Below are positions 7,330-15,934 of a stretch of 47,195 nt of DNA, piece by piece. The first letter of the stretch is position 1, and every line of letters starts with the position of its first letter. The DNA lies in assembly GCA_029780695.1 (NCBI GenBank), contig JAKOYD010000136.1:1-47195 (forward strand), given 5' to 3'. The position numbers and the translations under genes were made by a program. The notes beneath the pieces are model-generated. The model worked only from the letters and a program-made list of their open reading frames with translations. It did no database searches and was not told the DNA's origin. Source of the stretch: Pseudomonadota bacterium. Its GTDB lineage: Bacteria; Pseudomonadota; Gammaproteobacteria; Burkholderiales; Burkholderiaceae_C.

Positions 7330-8520
7330 TCAAGCGCCGACTTTCGCTTCCCGCTGTTCGGAGAAGGCAATCCGGCTGGCCATGGCCAGCGCGGCGCGCG
7401 ACATGGCGCGGGCCGTGGCCACCGCGCTGGCCGCGCCATCGGGGTCCTTGCGCAGCGACATGCCGATGCCGATGTCGGCCACCCAGTCGGCCGGCAACGC
7501 GCCGGCCGTGTGCTGCTCGATGTCCTCGCCCACGTGGATCGGCTGCGTGAGGGCGCGCCGCACCTTGGCCGCCATGTGCTTCAGGAGTTCGGGGTCTTCC
7601 GTGCGCACCAGCACCAGGAAGCCGTCATCGCCCAGCCGGCCGAGCTGGGCGCCCAGGGGCGTGCAGCGCCGCAGCCGGCCCGCCGAGACGTAGAGCGCAT
7701 GGTTGTAGGCGGCGCGCCCGTACAGTGCCTCCAGCGTGGCCAGGTTGGCCAGCGTCACCGCCACCACGCCCAGCGACTGCGCCGACCCGCTGCGCAGGAA
7801 GGAGCCCACCAGCCGCCCGGCATGGGCGTGCGAGGGCAGCCGGGTGACCGGGTCGAAGCTGGGGCCCTGGGCCAGCACCTGCTTGAGCTCCAGCGCATAG
7901 GCGTAGCGCATCCACATGGCCCAGCCCATGATCCCGATGTAGGCCATGGAAGACAGCGCGCCCAGCGCGTGCACGGCCAATGGCGTCGTGTCGCCGTGCA
8001 CCCAGATCCAGTCGAGCGTGACCAGGCTGATGATGGCCAGCGAAACGCCCGCCGCCGAGATCCAGGCCACGCGGGTGCCGCGCACGGCCTTGCGCAGCGC
8101 CAGCACGATGAGGCCGAAGCCCAGCGCCAGGCCGTAGCCGTTGGCCAGCCACATCCCCCAGCGCGGCGGCACCAGCCAGCACAGGACTAGCATCGCGACG
8201 GCCGACACCAGCAGGGCCAGCTGCAGTGGCTGGTTCGACAGCGGCTTGCGGTAGCCGCGCAGCACCAGCAGCAGTTGCGAGGTGAGGCCCATCGAGCCCA
8301 GCACGGTGAGGTGCGTCAGGAAGCGCGACTGCGCGTCCGGCTCGTCGATGGGCAGGAGCTTGAGGAAGGCGCAGACGAACAGCACCGGCACCACCGAATA
8401 GGTGGCGCCGGCGGCGGCCACCCGGCTGAAGCCCCTGGCTGCGGCGACCATGGCTGCAGCGAGCATGACGGCGGCCACTGTGAAAAAGCCGCCCCAGAAG
8501 GCGGCCGCTACGGGATGCAT
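7330..8520 (-). CDS. Membrane protein with degenerate GGDEF domain
   Basis: The 396-residue protein has about six to seven hydrophobic segments between residues 5 and 210 (for example 7-29, 41-58, 70-89, 98-118, 124-143, 152-176, 185-206), followed by a GGDEF-like domain from FDPVTRLP (222-229). The active-site loop reads RLGDDGF (295-301) where RLGGDEF is expected, so the diguanylate cyclase signature is broken. It probably acts as a sensor or a GTP or c-di-GMP receptor rather than a cyclase. It stands alone on the minus strand. Confidence 0.75.
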   Translation of the reverse strand: MHPVAAAFWGGFFTVAAVMLAAAMVAAARGFSRVAAAGATYSVVPVLFVCAFLKLLPIDEPDAQSRFLTHLTVLGSMGLTSQLLLVLRGYRKPLSNQPLQLALLVSAVAMLVLCWLVPPRWGMWLANGYGLALGFGLIVLALRKAVRGTRVAWISAAGVSLAIISLVTLDWIWVHGDTTPLAVHALGALSSMAYIGIMGWAMWMRYAYALELKQVLAQGPSFDPVTRLPSHAHAGRLVGSFLRSGSAQSLGVVAVTLANLATLEALYGRAAYNHALYVSAGRLRRCTPLGAQLGRLGDDGFLVLVRTEDPELLKHMAAKVRRALTQPIHVGEDIEQHTAGALPADWVADIGIGMSLRKDPDGAASAVATARAMSRAALAMASRIAFSEQREAKVGA

Positions 8521-8691
8521 GGGGCGCAGGTATAGCAGAGCCGGTATCCGCGATTAAGGGAAGGAACCCTCGCGGCGGCCCATCCTCGGCACAAATTGGC
8601 ACCGGCGGGCACCCGGCCGTCCCGATTTCGTTCCTGATTCGTTCAGGTTGGGCCGCTATCCTGACTCCAACGCTTCAGAAAAAGGACTCCA

Positions 8692-8940
8692 ATGCTGCGC
8701 CTCGCCCTCACCACCATCGCCCTCGTCCTCGGCCTCACCGTCCTGCTGCCAACTGCCTCGGCCGCGGTCAGCCGCGAGCAAGCGGCTGAACTGGCGCAGC
8801 GCAAGGCTCCCGGCCGCGTGCTGAAGGTGGAGCGTGGCCTGCACGTGGACAACAGCGTGATCTGGCGCATCCAGGTGCTCACCGCCGCCGGTGAAGTGCG
8901 CCTGGTCATCCTCGATGCGGAGACCGGGCGGGTTCGCTAG
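8692..8940 (+). CDS. PepSY domain small secreted protein
   Basis: The 82-residue precursor has a signal peptide (residues 1-24, ending TASAA) and one PepSY domain: SREQAAELAQRKAPGRVLKV followed by WRIQVLTAAGEVRLVILDAETGRV. Such proteins sit in the periplasm or membrane and are thought to inhibit or assist peptidases or sensor kinases; no partner is adjacent. An aaaggac ribosome site precedes the ATG. Its 3' end is one base from the convergent VOC gene. Confidence 0.85.
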   Translation: MLRLALTTIALVLGLTVLLPTASAAVSREQAAELAQRKAPGRVLKVERGLHVDNSVIWRIQVLTAAGEVRLVILDAETGRVR

Positions 8941-8941
8941 T

Positions 8942-9334
8942 TCAGGCGGCAGCCGGCTTCGGGAAGCGGTACGACGCGCACAGCTTGTTGCCGTCCGGAT
9001 CACGCAGGTAGGCCAGGTACAGCTGGCCGGCGGGGCCCTGCCGGATGCCCGGGGGATCCTCGCAGCTGGCGCCGCCGTTCTCCACGCCCGCGGCATGCCA
9101 GGCATCGACCTTCTCCGGGGTATCGCACGCAAAGCCGATCGTGCCGCCGTTGCCCACCGTCTGCGGCTCGCCGTTGATCGGCAGCGTGGCAGCGAACACC
9201 CCGGTCTTGGAGCGCCAGAAGATCCGGTGCCGGTCCAGGTGGCCCGGGCCGACGCCCAGGGTGCCGAACACGGCGTCGTAGAAGCGGCGGGACCGATCCA
9301 GATCCGAGCAACCCACCATCACGTGCGAAAACAT
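8942..9334 (-). CDS. VOC (glyoxalase/bleomycin resistance) family protein
   Basis: The 130-residue single-module VOC protein shows the typical start (FSHVMVGCSDLDRSRRFYDAVFG) and end (YLAYLRDPDGNKLCASY), with metal-binding candidates H4 and the late acidic residues. The exact reaction (lyase, dioxygenase or drug binding) cannot be told. Convergent with the PepSY gene. Confidence 0.85.
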   Translation of the reverse strand: MFSHVMVGCSDLDRSRRFYDAVFGTLGVGPGHLDRHRIFWRSKTGVFAATLPINGEPQTVGNGGTIGFACDTPEKVDAWHAAGVENGGASCEDPPGIRQGPAGQLYLAYLRDPDGNKLCASYRFPKPAAA

Positions 9335-9417
9335 CGAGACTCCTGCGTTGGTTGAGAAATGCGGAGCGCATGTTAAGCGACCCGGCCGCCTTTCCTTGCG
9401 TCACTAGAATCGAGCGG

Positions 9418-9843
9418 GTGCAGGGACCCAAACGCAAGATCGTCTACATCGTTTCCTTCGAGCTCATCGCCATCGTGCTGGCCAGCACGCTGTTGCGATG
9501 GCTCGCCGACAGCCCGGTGGCGACGGCGGGCATCACCGCCGCCGCATCGTCGGCCATCGCGATGGGCTGGAACTACTTCTACAACATCCTGTTCGAGTCA
9601 TGGGAAGCGCGCCAGCCGCGCAAGGGCCGCAGCGTGCTGCGTCGCATCGTGCACGCCGTCGGCTTCGAAGCCGGCCTGGTCGCGATGCTGGTGCCGCTGT
9701 TCGCGTGGGTGCTGGGCGTCGACCTGCTCACGGCGCTGATGCTCAACGCCGCGATGATCGTGTTCTTCCTGGTCTACGCCTTCCTGTTCAACCTGGCGTT
9801 CGACCGAGTGTTCGGGCTGCCGCTGTCGGCGCAAGGGCGGTAG
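9418..9843 (+). CDS. PACE family (BTP domain) efflux transporter
   Basis: The 141-residue inner-membrane protein has four transmembrane segments arranged as two tandem BTP repeats: RKIVYIVSFELIAIVLAS with WNYFYNILFE, then HAVGFEAGLVAMLVPLFAWVL with AFLFNLAFDRVFG. PACE proteins export biocides such as chlorhexidine and polyamines by proton exchange. GTG 9418 is preferred since the family begins with a short basic (V/M)QGPKRK segment; an ATG at 9352 would add 22 unlikely residues. Confidence 0.85.
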   Translation: MQGPKRKIVYIVSFELIAIVLASTLLRWLADSPVATAGITAAASSAIAMGWNYFYNILFESWEARQPRKGRSVLRRIVHAVGFEAGLVAMLVPLFAWVLGVDLLTALMLNAAMIVFFLVYAFLFNLAFDRVFGLPLSAQGR

Positions 9844-9858
9844 CCTGCGGATTCTTCT

Positions 9859-10011
9859 CCCTCTCCCTCTGGGAGAGGGCTGGGGTGAGGGCAAGCGGCG
9901 CTGGCAAGACAGCGGTACTGGCAAGGAGCACGGCGCCGGCGCCGGCGCCGGCAGAGCGTGCATCATTGAGCGCCGCTGCCCTCACACCCACCCTCTCCCA
10001 GAGGGAGAGGG
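9859..10011. repeat. Palindromic repeat element, copy 1 (paired hairpins, BIME/MITE-like)
   Basis: Two inverted units face each other. The left hairpin is ccctctccc-tct-gggagaggg (9859-9879) and the right one ccctctccc-aga-gggagaggg (9991-10011). The inner flanks (gtgagggcaagcggcgct and its inverse) also pair. A ggcgcc-rich stretch lies between. A second copy is at 14601-14709 with the same inner flank. It lies between the PACE gene and DUF6494 and may also serve as a bidirectional terminator. Confidence 0.8.
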
Positions 10012-10042
10012 AGCAAGAGAGAGAGCGCCGCCGTGCAGGCTC

Positions 10043-10267
10043 TTACGGTGCGTCGGGCGCCGGCTCCAGCCGGATCTCGCCGTCGAACCGCGCCTGCAGG
10101 CGCAGCCCCGCGATCTCCAGCGTCATGCGCGCGGGAAAAGTCTCGGTTCCTGCGATCGCACCTTCCTGCATCGCCCGCGCCACCGCCTGCTCGATCTCGC
10201 GCTGCGAGCTGACGCCCACCATCTTCAGGAACTTGCGGATGCTGATGTTCAGCTCGTCATCGTTCAT
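10043..10267 (-). CDS. DUF6494 family protein
   Basis: The 74-residue protein begins MNDDELNISIRKFLKMVG, followed by VSSQREIEQAVARA and a short beta-rich C-terminus. This matches DUF6494, small soluble proteins of proteobacteria without known function. It is 12 bp downstream of the small gene at 10280-10492 on the same strand, so the two are probably co-transcribed. Confidence 0.75.
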   Translation of the reverse strand: MNDDELNISIRKFLKMVGVSSQREIEQAVARAMQEGAIAGTETFPARMTLEIAGLRLQARFDGEIRLEPAPDAP

Positions 10268-10279
10268 GCCCGTGCCTCC

Positions 10280-10492
10280 TCACTTCTTCGGGGTCATGAC
10301 TCCGAGCATCAGGTCGGTGTTGAGCTTGGCCATCTGCTGGACCAGCGCCCACTGGCTGGTCATGAGGCGGGAGAATTCCGGGTTGGTCGGATTCGCCTGG
10401 CCCGACATCGCCAGCTGCGCGGTGGATTGGGCGATCTTCTGCTGCTCGGCGAGGATCCCCTTGATGGCCTCGTTGTATTGGTCCAGGGTCAT
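10280..10492 (-). CDS. Small hypothetical protein
   Basis: The 70-residue protein is mostly helical and Gln/Met-rich (DQYNEAIKGILAEQQKIAQ, then RLMTSQWALVQQMAKLNTDLM). It has no signal peptide and no membrane segment. I do not recognise a named family. It is the first gene of a likely two-gene unit with the DUF6494 gene; cggagcgaccc precedes the ATG. Confidence 0.6.
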   Translation of the reverse strand: MTLDQYNEAIKGILAEQQKIAQSTAQLAMSGQANPTNPEFSRLMTSQWALVQQMAKLNTDLMLGVMTPKK

Positions 10493-10559
10493 GGGTCGCT
10501 CCGGTTGAGGGAAAGAGTTGCAGGGGCATCTTATCCCCGCGATCGCAGGCCGCCCGCCT

Positions 10560-10766
10560 TCACTCCAGCGTGAAGCCGATCTTCACGGTCACCTGCCAGT
10601 GTGCGACCTTGCCGTCCTGGATGTGGCCGCGCGTTTCGACCACCTCGAACCACTGCATGTTGCGCACGGTTTCGCCGGCCTTGGCAATGGCCGTGCTGAC
10701 GGCATCCTCGATGCCGGAGGTCGACGAGCCGGTGAGCTCCAGGATCTTGTACACGTGGTTGGACAT
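10560..10766 (-). CDS. Dodecin family flavin-binding protein
   Basis: The 68-residue protein matches dodecins: [19 protein letters not shown]39 in NMQWFEV, then [20 protein letters not shown] with Q58. Dodecins assemble as hollow dodecamers that store FMN or riboflavin and quench its photochemistry; W39 and Q58 are the flavin-stacking and flavin-bonding residues in the family. ATG 10766 gives the usual length and is preceded by a ggaggtgcc ribosome site; the upstream in-frame start at 10790 is less likely. Confidence 0.92.
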   Translation of the reverse strand: MSNHVYKILELTGSSTSGIEDAVSTAIAKAGETVRNMQWFEVVETRGHIQDGKVAHWQVTVKIGFTLE

Positions 10767-10826
10767 GGCACCTCCGTTAAGGTCGAGCACGAAAAAGCGG
10801 CAAGGACAGTATGCCGCGTGCGACCC

Positions 10827-11573
10827 TCAGTCCGCGTAGCCCGGCATCTCCCGGTCCAGCACCCGCATCATGGCCGCGAAGTACAGCGCTTCGCGCTCCG
10901 CCTGCGAGTGGCTGTTGCGCGGGTTCGGTGCCTCCACCTTCTTCACCATCGCTTCGTCCAGCAGCGCCAGCGGCCGGCCGGTGGACATGGCCAGGACCTG
11001 GGCGCGGCAGACACGCTCCAGCTTGTACAGGCGCCGGTACGCCTGCGCCACGGTGTCGCCCACCACGAGGACACCGTGGTTCTTCATGAACAGGATCTGC
11101 TTGTCGCCCAGCACGGTGGCCAGGCGCTCTCCTTCGCTCAGCGAATCGGCCAGCCCGGTGTAGCCGTCGTCGTAGGCGATGTTGCGGGTGAGGAAGGCGG
11201 CCGTCTGGCTGCCGGGCAGCAGGCGGTTGTCCTCCAGCATGTTCAACGCGAGCGCCCAGGTCTGGTGGGTGTGCAGGATGACATTGGCGCCGGTGAGCCG
11301 GTGCAGCGGAGCATGGATGCTCAGGGCGCTCAACTCCAGGCCGCCGCTGCCTTCCAGCACATCGCCCGCCTCGTTGAACACGATCAGGTCGCTGGCCCTC
11401 GCCTCGGACCAGTGCTGGCCGAACGGCAGCACCAGGTAGCGGTCGTCCTGGCCGGGCACGCGCATGGTGAAGTGGTTGTCGATGCCTTCTTCCAGGTCGT
11501 CGTAGACGGCAAGGCGGTTCGCCGCGGCCAGGTGGACGCGCGCGCGCCAGGTTTCGTCATGGGTGGGGTTCAT
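10827..11573 (-). CDS. Class II aldolase/adducin family protein
   Basis: The 248-residue protein has the class II aldolase fold signatures: GIDNHFTMR near the N-terminus, the zinc ligands in HAPLHR and LHTHQ, and the late KNHGVLVVGDT motif with the third ligand region. These enzymes cleave sugar phosphates or act as decarboxylases or epimerases. This is the adducin-like clade common in proteobacteria, whose substrate is not known. ATG 11573 is chosen because the upstream 58 codons of the open frame are unlike the family. Divergent from 11750. Confidence 0.85.
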   Translation of the reverse strand: MNPTHDETWRARVHLAAANRLAVYDDLEEGIDNHFTMRVPGQDDRYLVLPFGQHWSEARASDLIVFNEAGDVLEGSGGLELSALSIHAPLHRLTGANVILHTHQTWALALNMLEDNRLLPGSQTAAFLTRNIAYDDGYTGLADSLSEGERLATVLGDKQILFMKNHGVLVVGDTVAQAYRRLYKLERVCRAQVLAMSTGRPLALLDEAMVKKVEAPNPRNSHSQAEREALYFAAMMRVLDREMPGYAD

Positions 11574-11749
11574 CTCTCGTTCTTTCAACAGGTTCGACAG
11601 TGTCAAGCATCCAAATGCAACATCTTCGATGGTACGTCGGGAGCCGCCGGATGCAGCGCCGCAGCAACGCTGGCCCCGTCCAGGCGGACTATGCACTGGC
11701 CGCCCGCGACCGGCTTCGCTAGAGTGGAGCCCACCGCCCAAAGACAACC

Positions 11750-12016
11750 ATGGACTTCTTCAATTCACTCACCCTGGACCTGAAGATGCTGGTCGTCGCC
11801 ATCGCGGGCTGCGCGCTGCTGGCGCTGTTCAGCGGCAACCAGAAAGCCGAGAAGCGCTACATGCTGGTCTTCGCCGTCCTGGCCGCCGTCGGTGTCTACC
11901 GCTTCACCCAGGTGGAGGTCGAAGCCCCCGAGCAGAGCGCAGCGACGCGCGCTGCCCCGCAGCCGGTCACGCCGGCGCCCAAGCACAAGCCGCTGGTTTC
12001 CACCTCGGCCCGCTAG
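11750..12016 (+). CDS. Small membrane protein of unknown function
   Basis: The 88-residue protein has two hydrophobic segments (residues 11-28 and 38-54) separated by a basic loop, then a Pro/Ala-rich tail (APQPVTPAPKHKP) that probably faces the periplasm or cytoplasm unstructured. I do not recognise a family. It is 66 bp upstream of the DUF445 gene on the same strand and may be co-transcribed. Confidence 0.6.
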   Translation: MDFFNSLTLDLKMLVVAIAGCALLALFSGNQKAEKRYMLVFAVLAAVGVYRFTQVEVEAPEQSAATRAAPQPVTPAPKHKPLVSTSAR

Positions 12017-12082
12017 CCGACGCGCCCCGCGTCGCCCCGTCGCGGGCAGATGCGCCAGAATCCGCCCCACTGGAGGGGCGTC

Positions 12083-13357
12083 GTGGACCCGAAACGCAAG
12101 GAACTCGCTCACGCCAAGCGCAAGGCCGGCTTGCTGCTGGCCGCTGCAGCTTGCCTCTTCGCGGTCACGATGCTCGTGCCGCCCAACCCGTGGGTGCACG
12201 CCATCCGCGCGATCTCGGAGGCGGCCATGGTGGGCGGGCTGGCCGACTGGTTCGCGGTGAGCGCGCTGTTCCGGCGCATCCCGACCGGCATTCCCTTCAT
12301 CACCGCGCACACCGACGTGATCCCGCGCAGCAAGGACCGCATCGCCGACAACCTCTCCGCCTTCGTCAAGGAGAAGTTCCTCGCGCCCCACTCGCTGGTC
12401 GAACTGATCCGCCAGCACGATCCCTCGCGCTACGTGGCCGAGTGGCTGACCGACCCGGCGAACGCGCGGCGCCTGGGCGCGCACCTGGCCCGCGCCACCG
12501 AGGGCGTGCTGCACCTGGTGGAGGACGCCCGCATCGAACAGCTGGTGCGCGACGCGGCGCGCGAGATGTTCAAGGGCGTGGACCTGAGCAGCGCCCTGGG
12601 CGGCGTGCTCGACACCCTGACCCGCGATGGCCGCCACGACCAGCTGCTGGAACAGGCGCTGGACCGCGCGCTGCGCGTGATGGACAGCGCCGAGACGCGC
12701 GAGTGGATGGCGGCCCAGGTGATCGAGTGGCTGACCCAGGAGCACCCGCGCAAGCAGAAGCTGCTGCCCCGGCAATGGATCGCGCAGAACGTGGCCGCCG
12801 CCATCGCCGACGCGGTGGCAGGGCGCCTGAAGAGCATTCGCGCCAATCCGGCGCACGCGTACCGGCAGCTGTTCGACGAGTGGGTGCGCGACTTCGTGCT
12901 GCGGCTGCAGTCGGAGCCGCAGTTGCGCGCGCGCGGCGAGGACATCAAGCAGTACCTGCTGGACGACGCGGCCTTCGGCAGCTACGTCGGCGGCCTCTGG
13001 GGATCGCTGAAGGCCTGGCTGCAGGAAGACCTGCGCAATCCGCAGTCGGCGTTCCACCAGGGCGTGGCCTCGGGCGGCCGCTGGCTGGGTGAGCAACTCA
13101 CGCAGGATGCGGAGCTGCGCCAGGCGCTGCGCGCGCAACTGGAAGAAGCGGCCACCCGGCTCGCGCCGGAGTTTGCGGAGTTCCTCACCCGCCACGTGCG
13201 CAACACCGTGCGCGAATGGGACGGGCGCGAGATGGCCGACCAGATCGAGCTGAACATCGGCAAGGACCTGCAGGCCATCCGCGTGAACGGCACGATCGTG
13301 GGCGGTGTCATCGGCCTGGGGCTGCACCTGCTGACGTACGCGGCCGGAGGCACTTGA
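12083..13357 (+). CDS. DUF445 family membrane protein
   Basis: The 424-residue protein fits DUF445 (YjiN-like): a basic N-terminus, one or two membrane segments (about residues 15-60, including LLLAAAACLFAVTMLV), the conserved EAAMVGGLADWFAVSALFR and IPFITAHTDVIPRSKDRIADNL motifs, a long helical middle, and a C-terminal membrane segment (GTIVGGVIGLGLHLL). Function is unknown; it is an inner-membrane protein. GTG 12083 is preferred because a ggagggg ribosome site lies 4 bases upstream; an in-frame ATG at 12050 is the alternative. Confidence 0.85.
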   Translation: MDPKRKELAHAKRKAGLLLAAAACLFAVTMLVPPNPWVHAIRAISEAAMVGGLADWFAVSALFRRIPTGIPFITAHTDVIPRSKDRIADNLSAFVKEKFLAPHSLVELIRQHDPSRYVAEWLTDPANARRLGAHLARATEGVLHLVEDARIEQLVRDAAREMFKGVDLSSALGGVLDTLTRDGRHDQLLEQALDRALRVMDSAETREWMAAQVIEWLTQEHPRKQKLLPRQWIAQNVAAAIADAVAGRLKSIRANPAHAYRQLFDEWVRDFVLRLQSEPQLRARGEDIKQYLLDDAAFGSYVGGLWGSLKAWLQEDLRNPQSAFHQGVASGGRWLGEQLTQDAELRQALRAQLEEAATRLAPEFAEFLTRHVRNTVREWDGREMADQIELNIGKDLQAIRVNGTIVGGVIGLGLHLLTYAAGGT

Positions 13358-13450
13358 GGCTCGCTCGGAATCGCCTGTCGGTGCCTCTCCGACGGACAGG
13401 CGGCCCGCAGGCCTTCTAGGCTGCAGGCGAGATGGCCCAAAATATGCGTG

Positions 13451-13927
13451 ATGGGTCAGGACATCAGCATTGCAACCTTGCGCTCGCGCGTCTCCGCCCT
13501 GGTGGAGCAGGAGAGTGTGCTGCTGACCCAGGCATTCGAACTCAGCCGTGGCGGTGGCGACCGCCGGGGCGTGGATGCGCTGTTCGCCCAGGTCCAGGCG
13601 ATGCAGGTGGAACGCAACAGCTTGAGGAAACAGATCGGGCAGGTGCTGGGCACGCAGCGCCTGCACGAGGCAGCGGAAGTCTGGAAGCTGGGCGTGTACG
13701 ACTATCGGCGCGTGGTGGGCGGCGACCCCGTCCGTGTCCATGTCACGCAAGGCCCGTTGGGATTGCAGGCCCTGCTGCCCGGCCAGCGCGACCCGGTGCG
13801 GATCGAATCGCTCAAGGGGACTTTCGATGGCCCGCTCGGGGCCGACGATGGCCCGCCAGCGGCAGAGCGGGAGGCCGTGGCGCAGAATGCGCGCACGCCG
13901 GCACGCCAGCGCAAGCCCAAGCCCTAG
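13451..13927 (+). CDS. Hypothetical protein with N-terminal coiled coil
   Basis: The 158-residue protein has a helical N-terminal half (SIATLRSRVSALVEQESVLL; ALFAQVQAMQVERNSLRKQI), a beta-rich middle (YDYRRVVGGDPVRVHVTQG) and a basic, Pro-rich tail (TPARQRKPKP). I do not recognise a family. It lies 37 bp upstream of the methyltransferase start and could share its transcript. The initiator is ATG 13451; a GTG immediately upstream is equally possible. Confidence 0.55.
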   Translation: MGQDISIATLRSRVSALVEQESVLLTQAFELSRGGGDRRGVDALFAQVQAMQVERNSLRKQIGQVLGTQRLHEAAEVWKLGVYDYRRVVGGDPVRVHVTQGPLGLQALLPGQRDPVRIESLKGTFDGPLGADDGPPAAEREAVAQNARTPARQRKPKP

Positions 13928-13964
13928 CCGCCGGCTGGCCGTCGCTGCCACGCTCCGCAAAGCC

Positions 13965-14588
13965 ATGACCTCCCTGCCGCACAGCGCTGCCGCCGACCGC
14001 AACAAGGAACCGATCCTGGCCGTGCTGCGCCAGTTACTGGGGCCTGGCGGGTCGGCCCTGGAGATCGCATCCGGCACCGGCCAGCACGCGGCCTGGTTCG
14101 CGGCCGCGCTGCCCGGCTGGACGTGGCAGCCGACCGATGCCGACGCCAGCATGTTGCCGGCGATCGCCGCGCGCATCGCCGAGGCCGACCTGTCGAACGT
14201 GCGGCCGCCGCTGCGACTGGACGTGGAGGCGCCGCAGTGGCCCACGCCGCAGGCGCCTTTCGCCGAGCGCTTCGACGCGATCTACTGCGCCAACATGCTG
14301 CACATCGCGCCGTGGAGCGCCTGCGCCGGCTTGATGGCCGGTGCGGCGCGGCAGCTCGCATCGGGCGGGCGGCTGGTCACCTACGGCCCTTACTTCGAGA
14401 CCGACCAACCCGCGGCACCGGGCAACCTGGCCTTCGACGAGAGCCTGCGCGCGCGCGATCCGGCGTGGGGCATCCGGCAGCTCGATGACGTCGCAGCGCA
14501 GGCAGAACGCCACGGCCTGGCGCTGCAGCAGCGCCACGCGATGCCGGCCAACAACCTGCTACTCGTTTTCGCCGCGGCCGCCAGTTAG
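13965..14588 (+). CDS. DUF938 class I SAM-dependent methyltransferase
   Basis: The 207-residue protein has the DUF938 pattern: N-terminal SAAADRNKEPILAVL, the SAM motif I ALEIASGTGQHAAWFA, the acidic ribose-binding TDAD, the IYCANMLHIAPW motif IV, and YGPYFETD followed by WGIRQLDDV near the C-terminus. It probably methylates a small molecule; the substrate is unknown. ATG 13965 puts the conserved N-terminus at residue 7, as in the family. The gene ends just before repeat element copy 2. Confidence 0.88.
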   Translation: MTSLPHSAAADRNKEPILAVLRQLLGPGGSALEIASGTGQHAAWFAAALPGWTWQPTDADASMLPAIAARIAEADLSNVRPPLRLDVEAPQWPTPQAPFAERFDAIYCANMLHIAPWSACAGLMAGAARQLASGGRLVTYGPYFETDQPAAPGNLAFDESLRARDPAWGIRQLDDVAAQAERHGLALQQRHAMPANNLLLVFAAAAS

Positions 14589-14600
14589 AGCGGACTTCCT

Positions 14601-14709
14601 CCCTCTCCCTCTGGGAGAGGGTCGGGGTGAGGGCAAGCGGCGCTGGCAATCCAGCAGCATTGGCATTGAGCGCCGCAGCCCTCACCCCCCCTCTCCCAAA
14701 GGGAGCGGG
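14601..14709. repeat. Palindromic repeat element, copy 2
   Basis: The left hairpin is ccctctccc-tct-gggagaggg (14601-14621); the right one at 14689-14709 has one change in its outer arm (gggagcggg). The inner flanks gtgagggcaagcggcgctgg and the inverse pair with each other and match copy 1 at 9859-10011. It lies between convergent genes and is shorter because the central spacer is reduced. Confidence 0.8.
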
Positions 14710-14727
14710 AGCAAGAGTGCGCTCTAG

Positions 14728-15933
14728 CTAAGCACGCTCCCAGTCTTCCAGCCGCTCGATGAGGTCATCGATCGCGATCACCTCGCGGCTGGCGTCGTCG
14801 CGCTGGAACACGATGGCCGACCAGCCGCTCATGCCGACCGGGCGCAGCGTGCGGCCATCCATGCGCAGCGGCTGGCCGGAGACCGCGCGGATCACCACGC
14901 GCTCGTAGCGCGAGCGACCGAGCTGCGCGGGCGGAAACAGGCCGTCCCAGGCGCAGAGCCGGCCGACGTGCTCGTATTCCGGGGGGCGATCTTCCAGGTC
15001 GAGCAGCGACGGGCTGCCACCGCGCACGACGGAGCCGATCAAGCGGAAGGTGTACGGATCCGCCATGCGGCCGATCGAGCGCCAGAAGTGGCGCACGGTC
15101 TGCCCCGCGATGGCCCGCAGGCTGCGCTGGCCATGCCGTTCCGTGTTCCACGGCTCGCTGTCGATGTCGCACGCGAAGGGGTTCTTCGGATAACAGTCGA
15201 AGCGCGCCAGCCAGCCCTTGCGCGACGTGTGGGGCATGGGCTGGAAGCCGCTGATGACGGGGATGCCGCGCCTGGCGAGTTCGTCCAACCCATAGCTCGG
15301 CCACGTCATCACCTCGCGCACGATGCCCACGATCAAGGTCGCCGTGGCGATCATCAGCGCGGCGCTGGGCGTGAAATCGGATGTGATCTCGATGCGGTCC
15401 TCGCGCGGACGCACGCCGACACCGGTGGAGCGCCGGTTCGTCGCCAGCAGCATCACGGGCGCCGGCAGGATGTACGTGAGCAGCTCGGCCAACTGCTCGA
15501 TGGTGCGCCCGTTCGCCGGCTGCCCCGGCGGCAGCTCGAACGACACGTTGTAGTGCGCGCTGAACCCGACCAGCCGCGTCTCGCGGCCCTTGCGCGCGTC
15601 CCAGGCATCGAGCTCGCCGCGGATGAACTGCAGCGCCTCCCACAGCGAACGCCCCGCGCGCGCCGCGCAACCGCGCTCGATCTCGATCACCGGCGTGGCC
15701 ACCTCGATCACGCCGGTGTCGAAGTAGACGGCGCCCCCGGTCGGCAGGTGGTAGGACGTGCCCTGGCGGTGCATCAGCTCGCCGCGAATGAAGTCGCGCG
15801 GGCTGCCGAACAGGGTTTCCGGTCGCGTCGGTTGGCCATCGAGCAGGAGGGCGCACTCGGCCTCCATCCCGATGGCCGCCATGCGCAGCCGCTGCGGGGC
15901 GGCGGCTCGATCGCGCTTCTTCGGGTCCACCAT
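14728..15933 (-). CDS. Carboxylate-amine ligase-like protein of probable GS/GCS2 fold
   Basis: The 401-residue protein opens with IGMEAECALL (E24, E26), resembling the metal/ATP strand of GCS2 and Pup-ligase enzymes, then GGAVYFDTGVIEVATPVIE (E77) and GFSAHYNVSFE (H127, N129, E133), which mirror the other nucleotide/metal strands of the glutamine-synthetase fold. A basic segment NRRSTGVGVRPRED follows. I infer an ATP-dependent ligase that forms an amide or peptide bond; the family call is not certain. ATG 15933 is preferred as it is one base after the stop of the M15 gene (TGAgATG). There is no signal peptide. It is the last gene of a three-gene operon with two peptidase-like hydrolases. Confidence 0.6.
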   Translation of the reverse strand: MVDPKKRDRAAAPQRLRMAAIGMEAECALLLDGQPTRPETLFGSPRDFIRGELMHRQGTSYHLPTGGAVYFDTGVIEVATPVIEIERGCAARAGRSLWEALQFIRGELDAWDARKGRETRLVGFSAHYNVSFELPPGQPANGRTIEQLAELLTYILPAPVMLLATNRRSTGVGVRPREDRIEITSDFTPSAALMIATATLIVGIVREVMTWPSYGLDELARRGIPVISGFQPMPHTSRKGWLARFDCYPKNPFACDIDSEPWNTERHGQRSLRAIAGQTVRHFWRSIGRMADPYTFRLIGSVVRGGSPSLLDLEDRPPEYEHVGRLCAWDGLFPPAQLGRSRYERVVIRAVSGQPLRMDGRTLRPVGMSGWSAIVFQRDDASREVIAIDDLIERLEDWERA

Positions 15934-15934
15934 C

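Noticed and set aside
12083..13092. Long open frames on both strands over the DUF445 gene
   Set aside because: They are shadow frames of GC-rich coding sequence with Arg/Pro/Ala-rich translations and no domain pattern. The same holds for the long antisense frames over the P-type ATPase and the dsbD operon.
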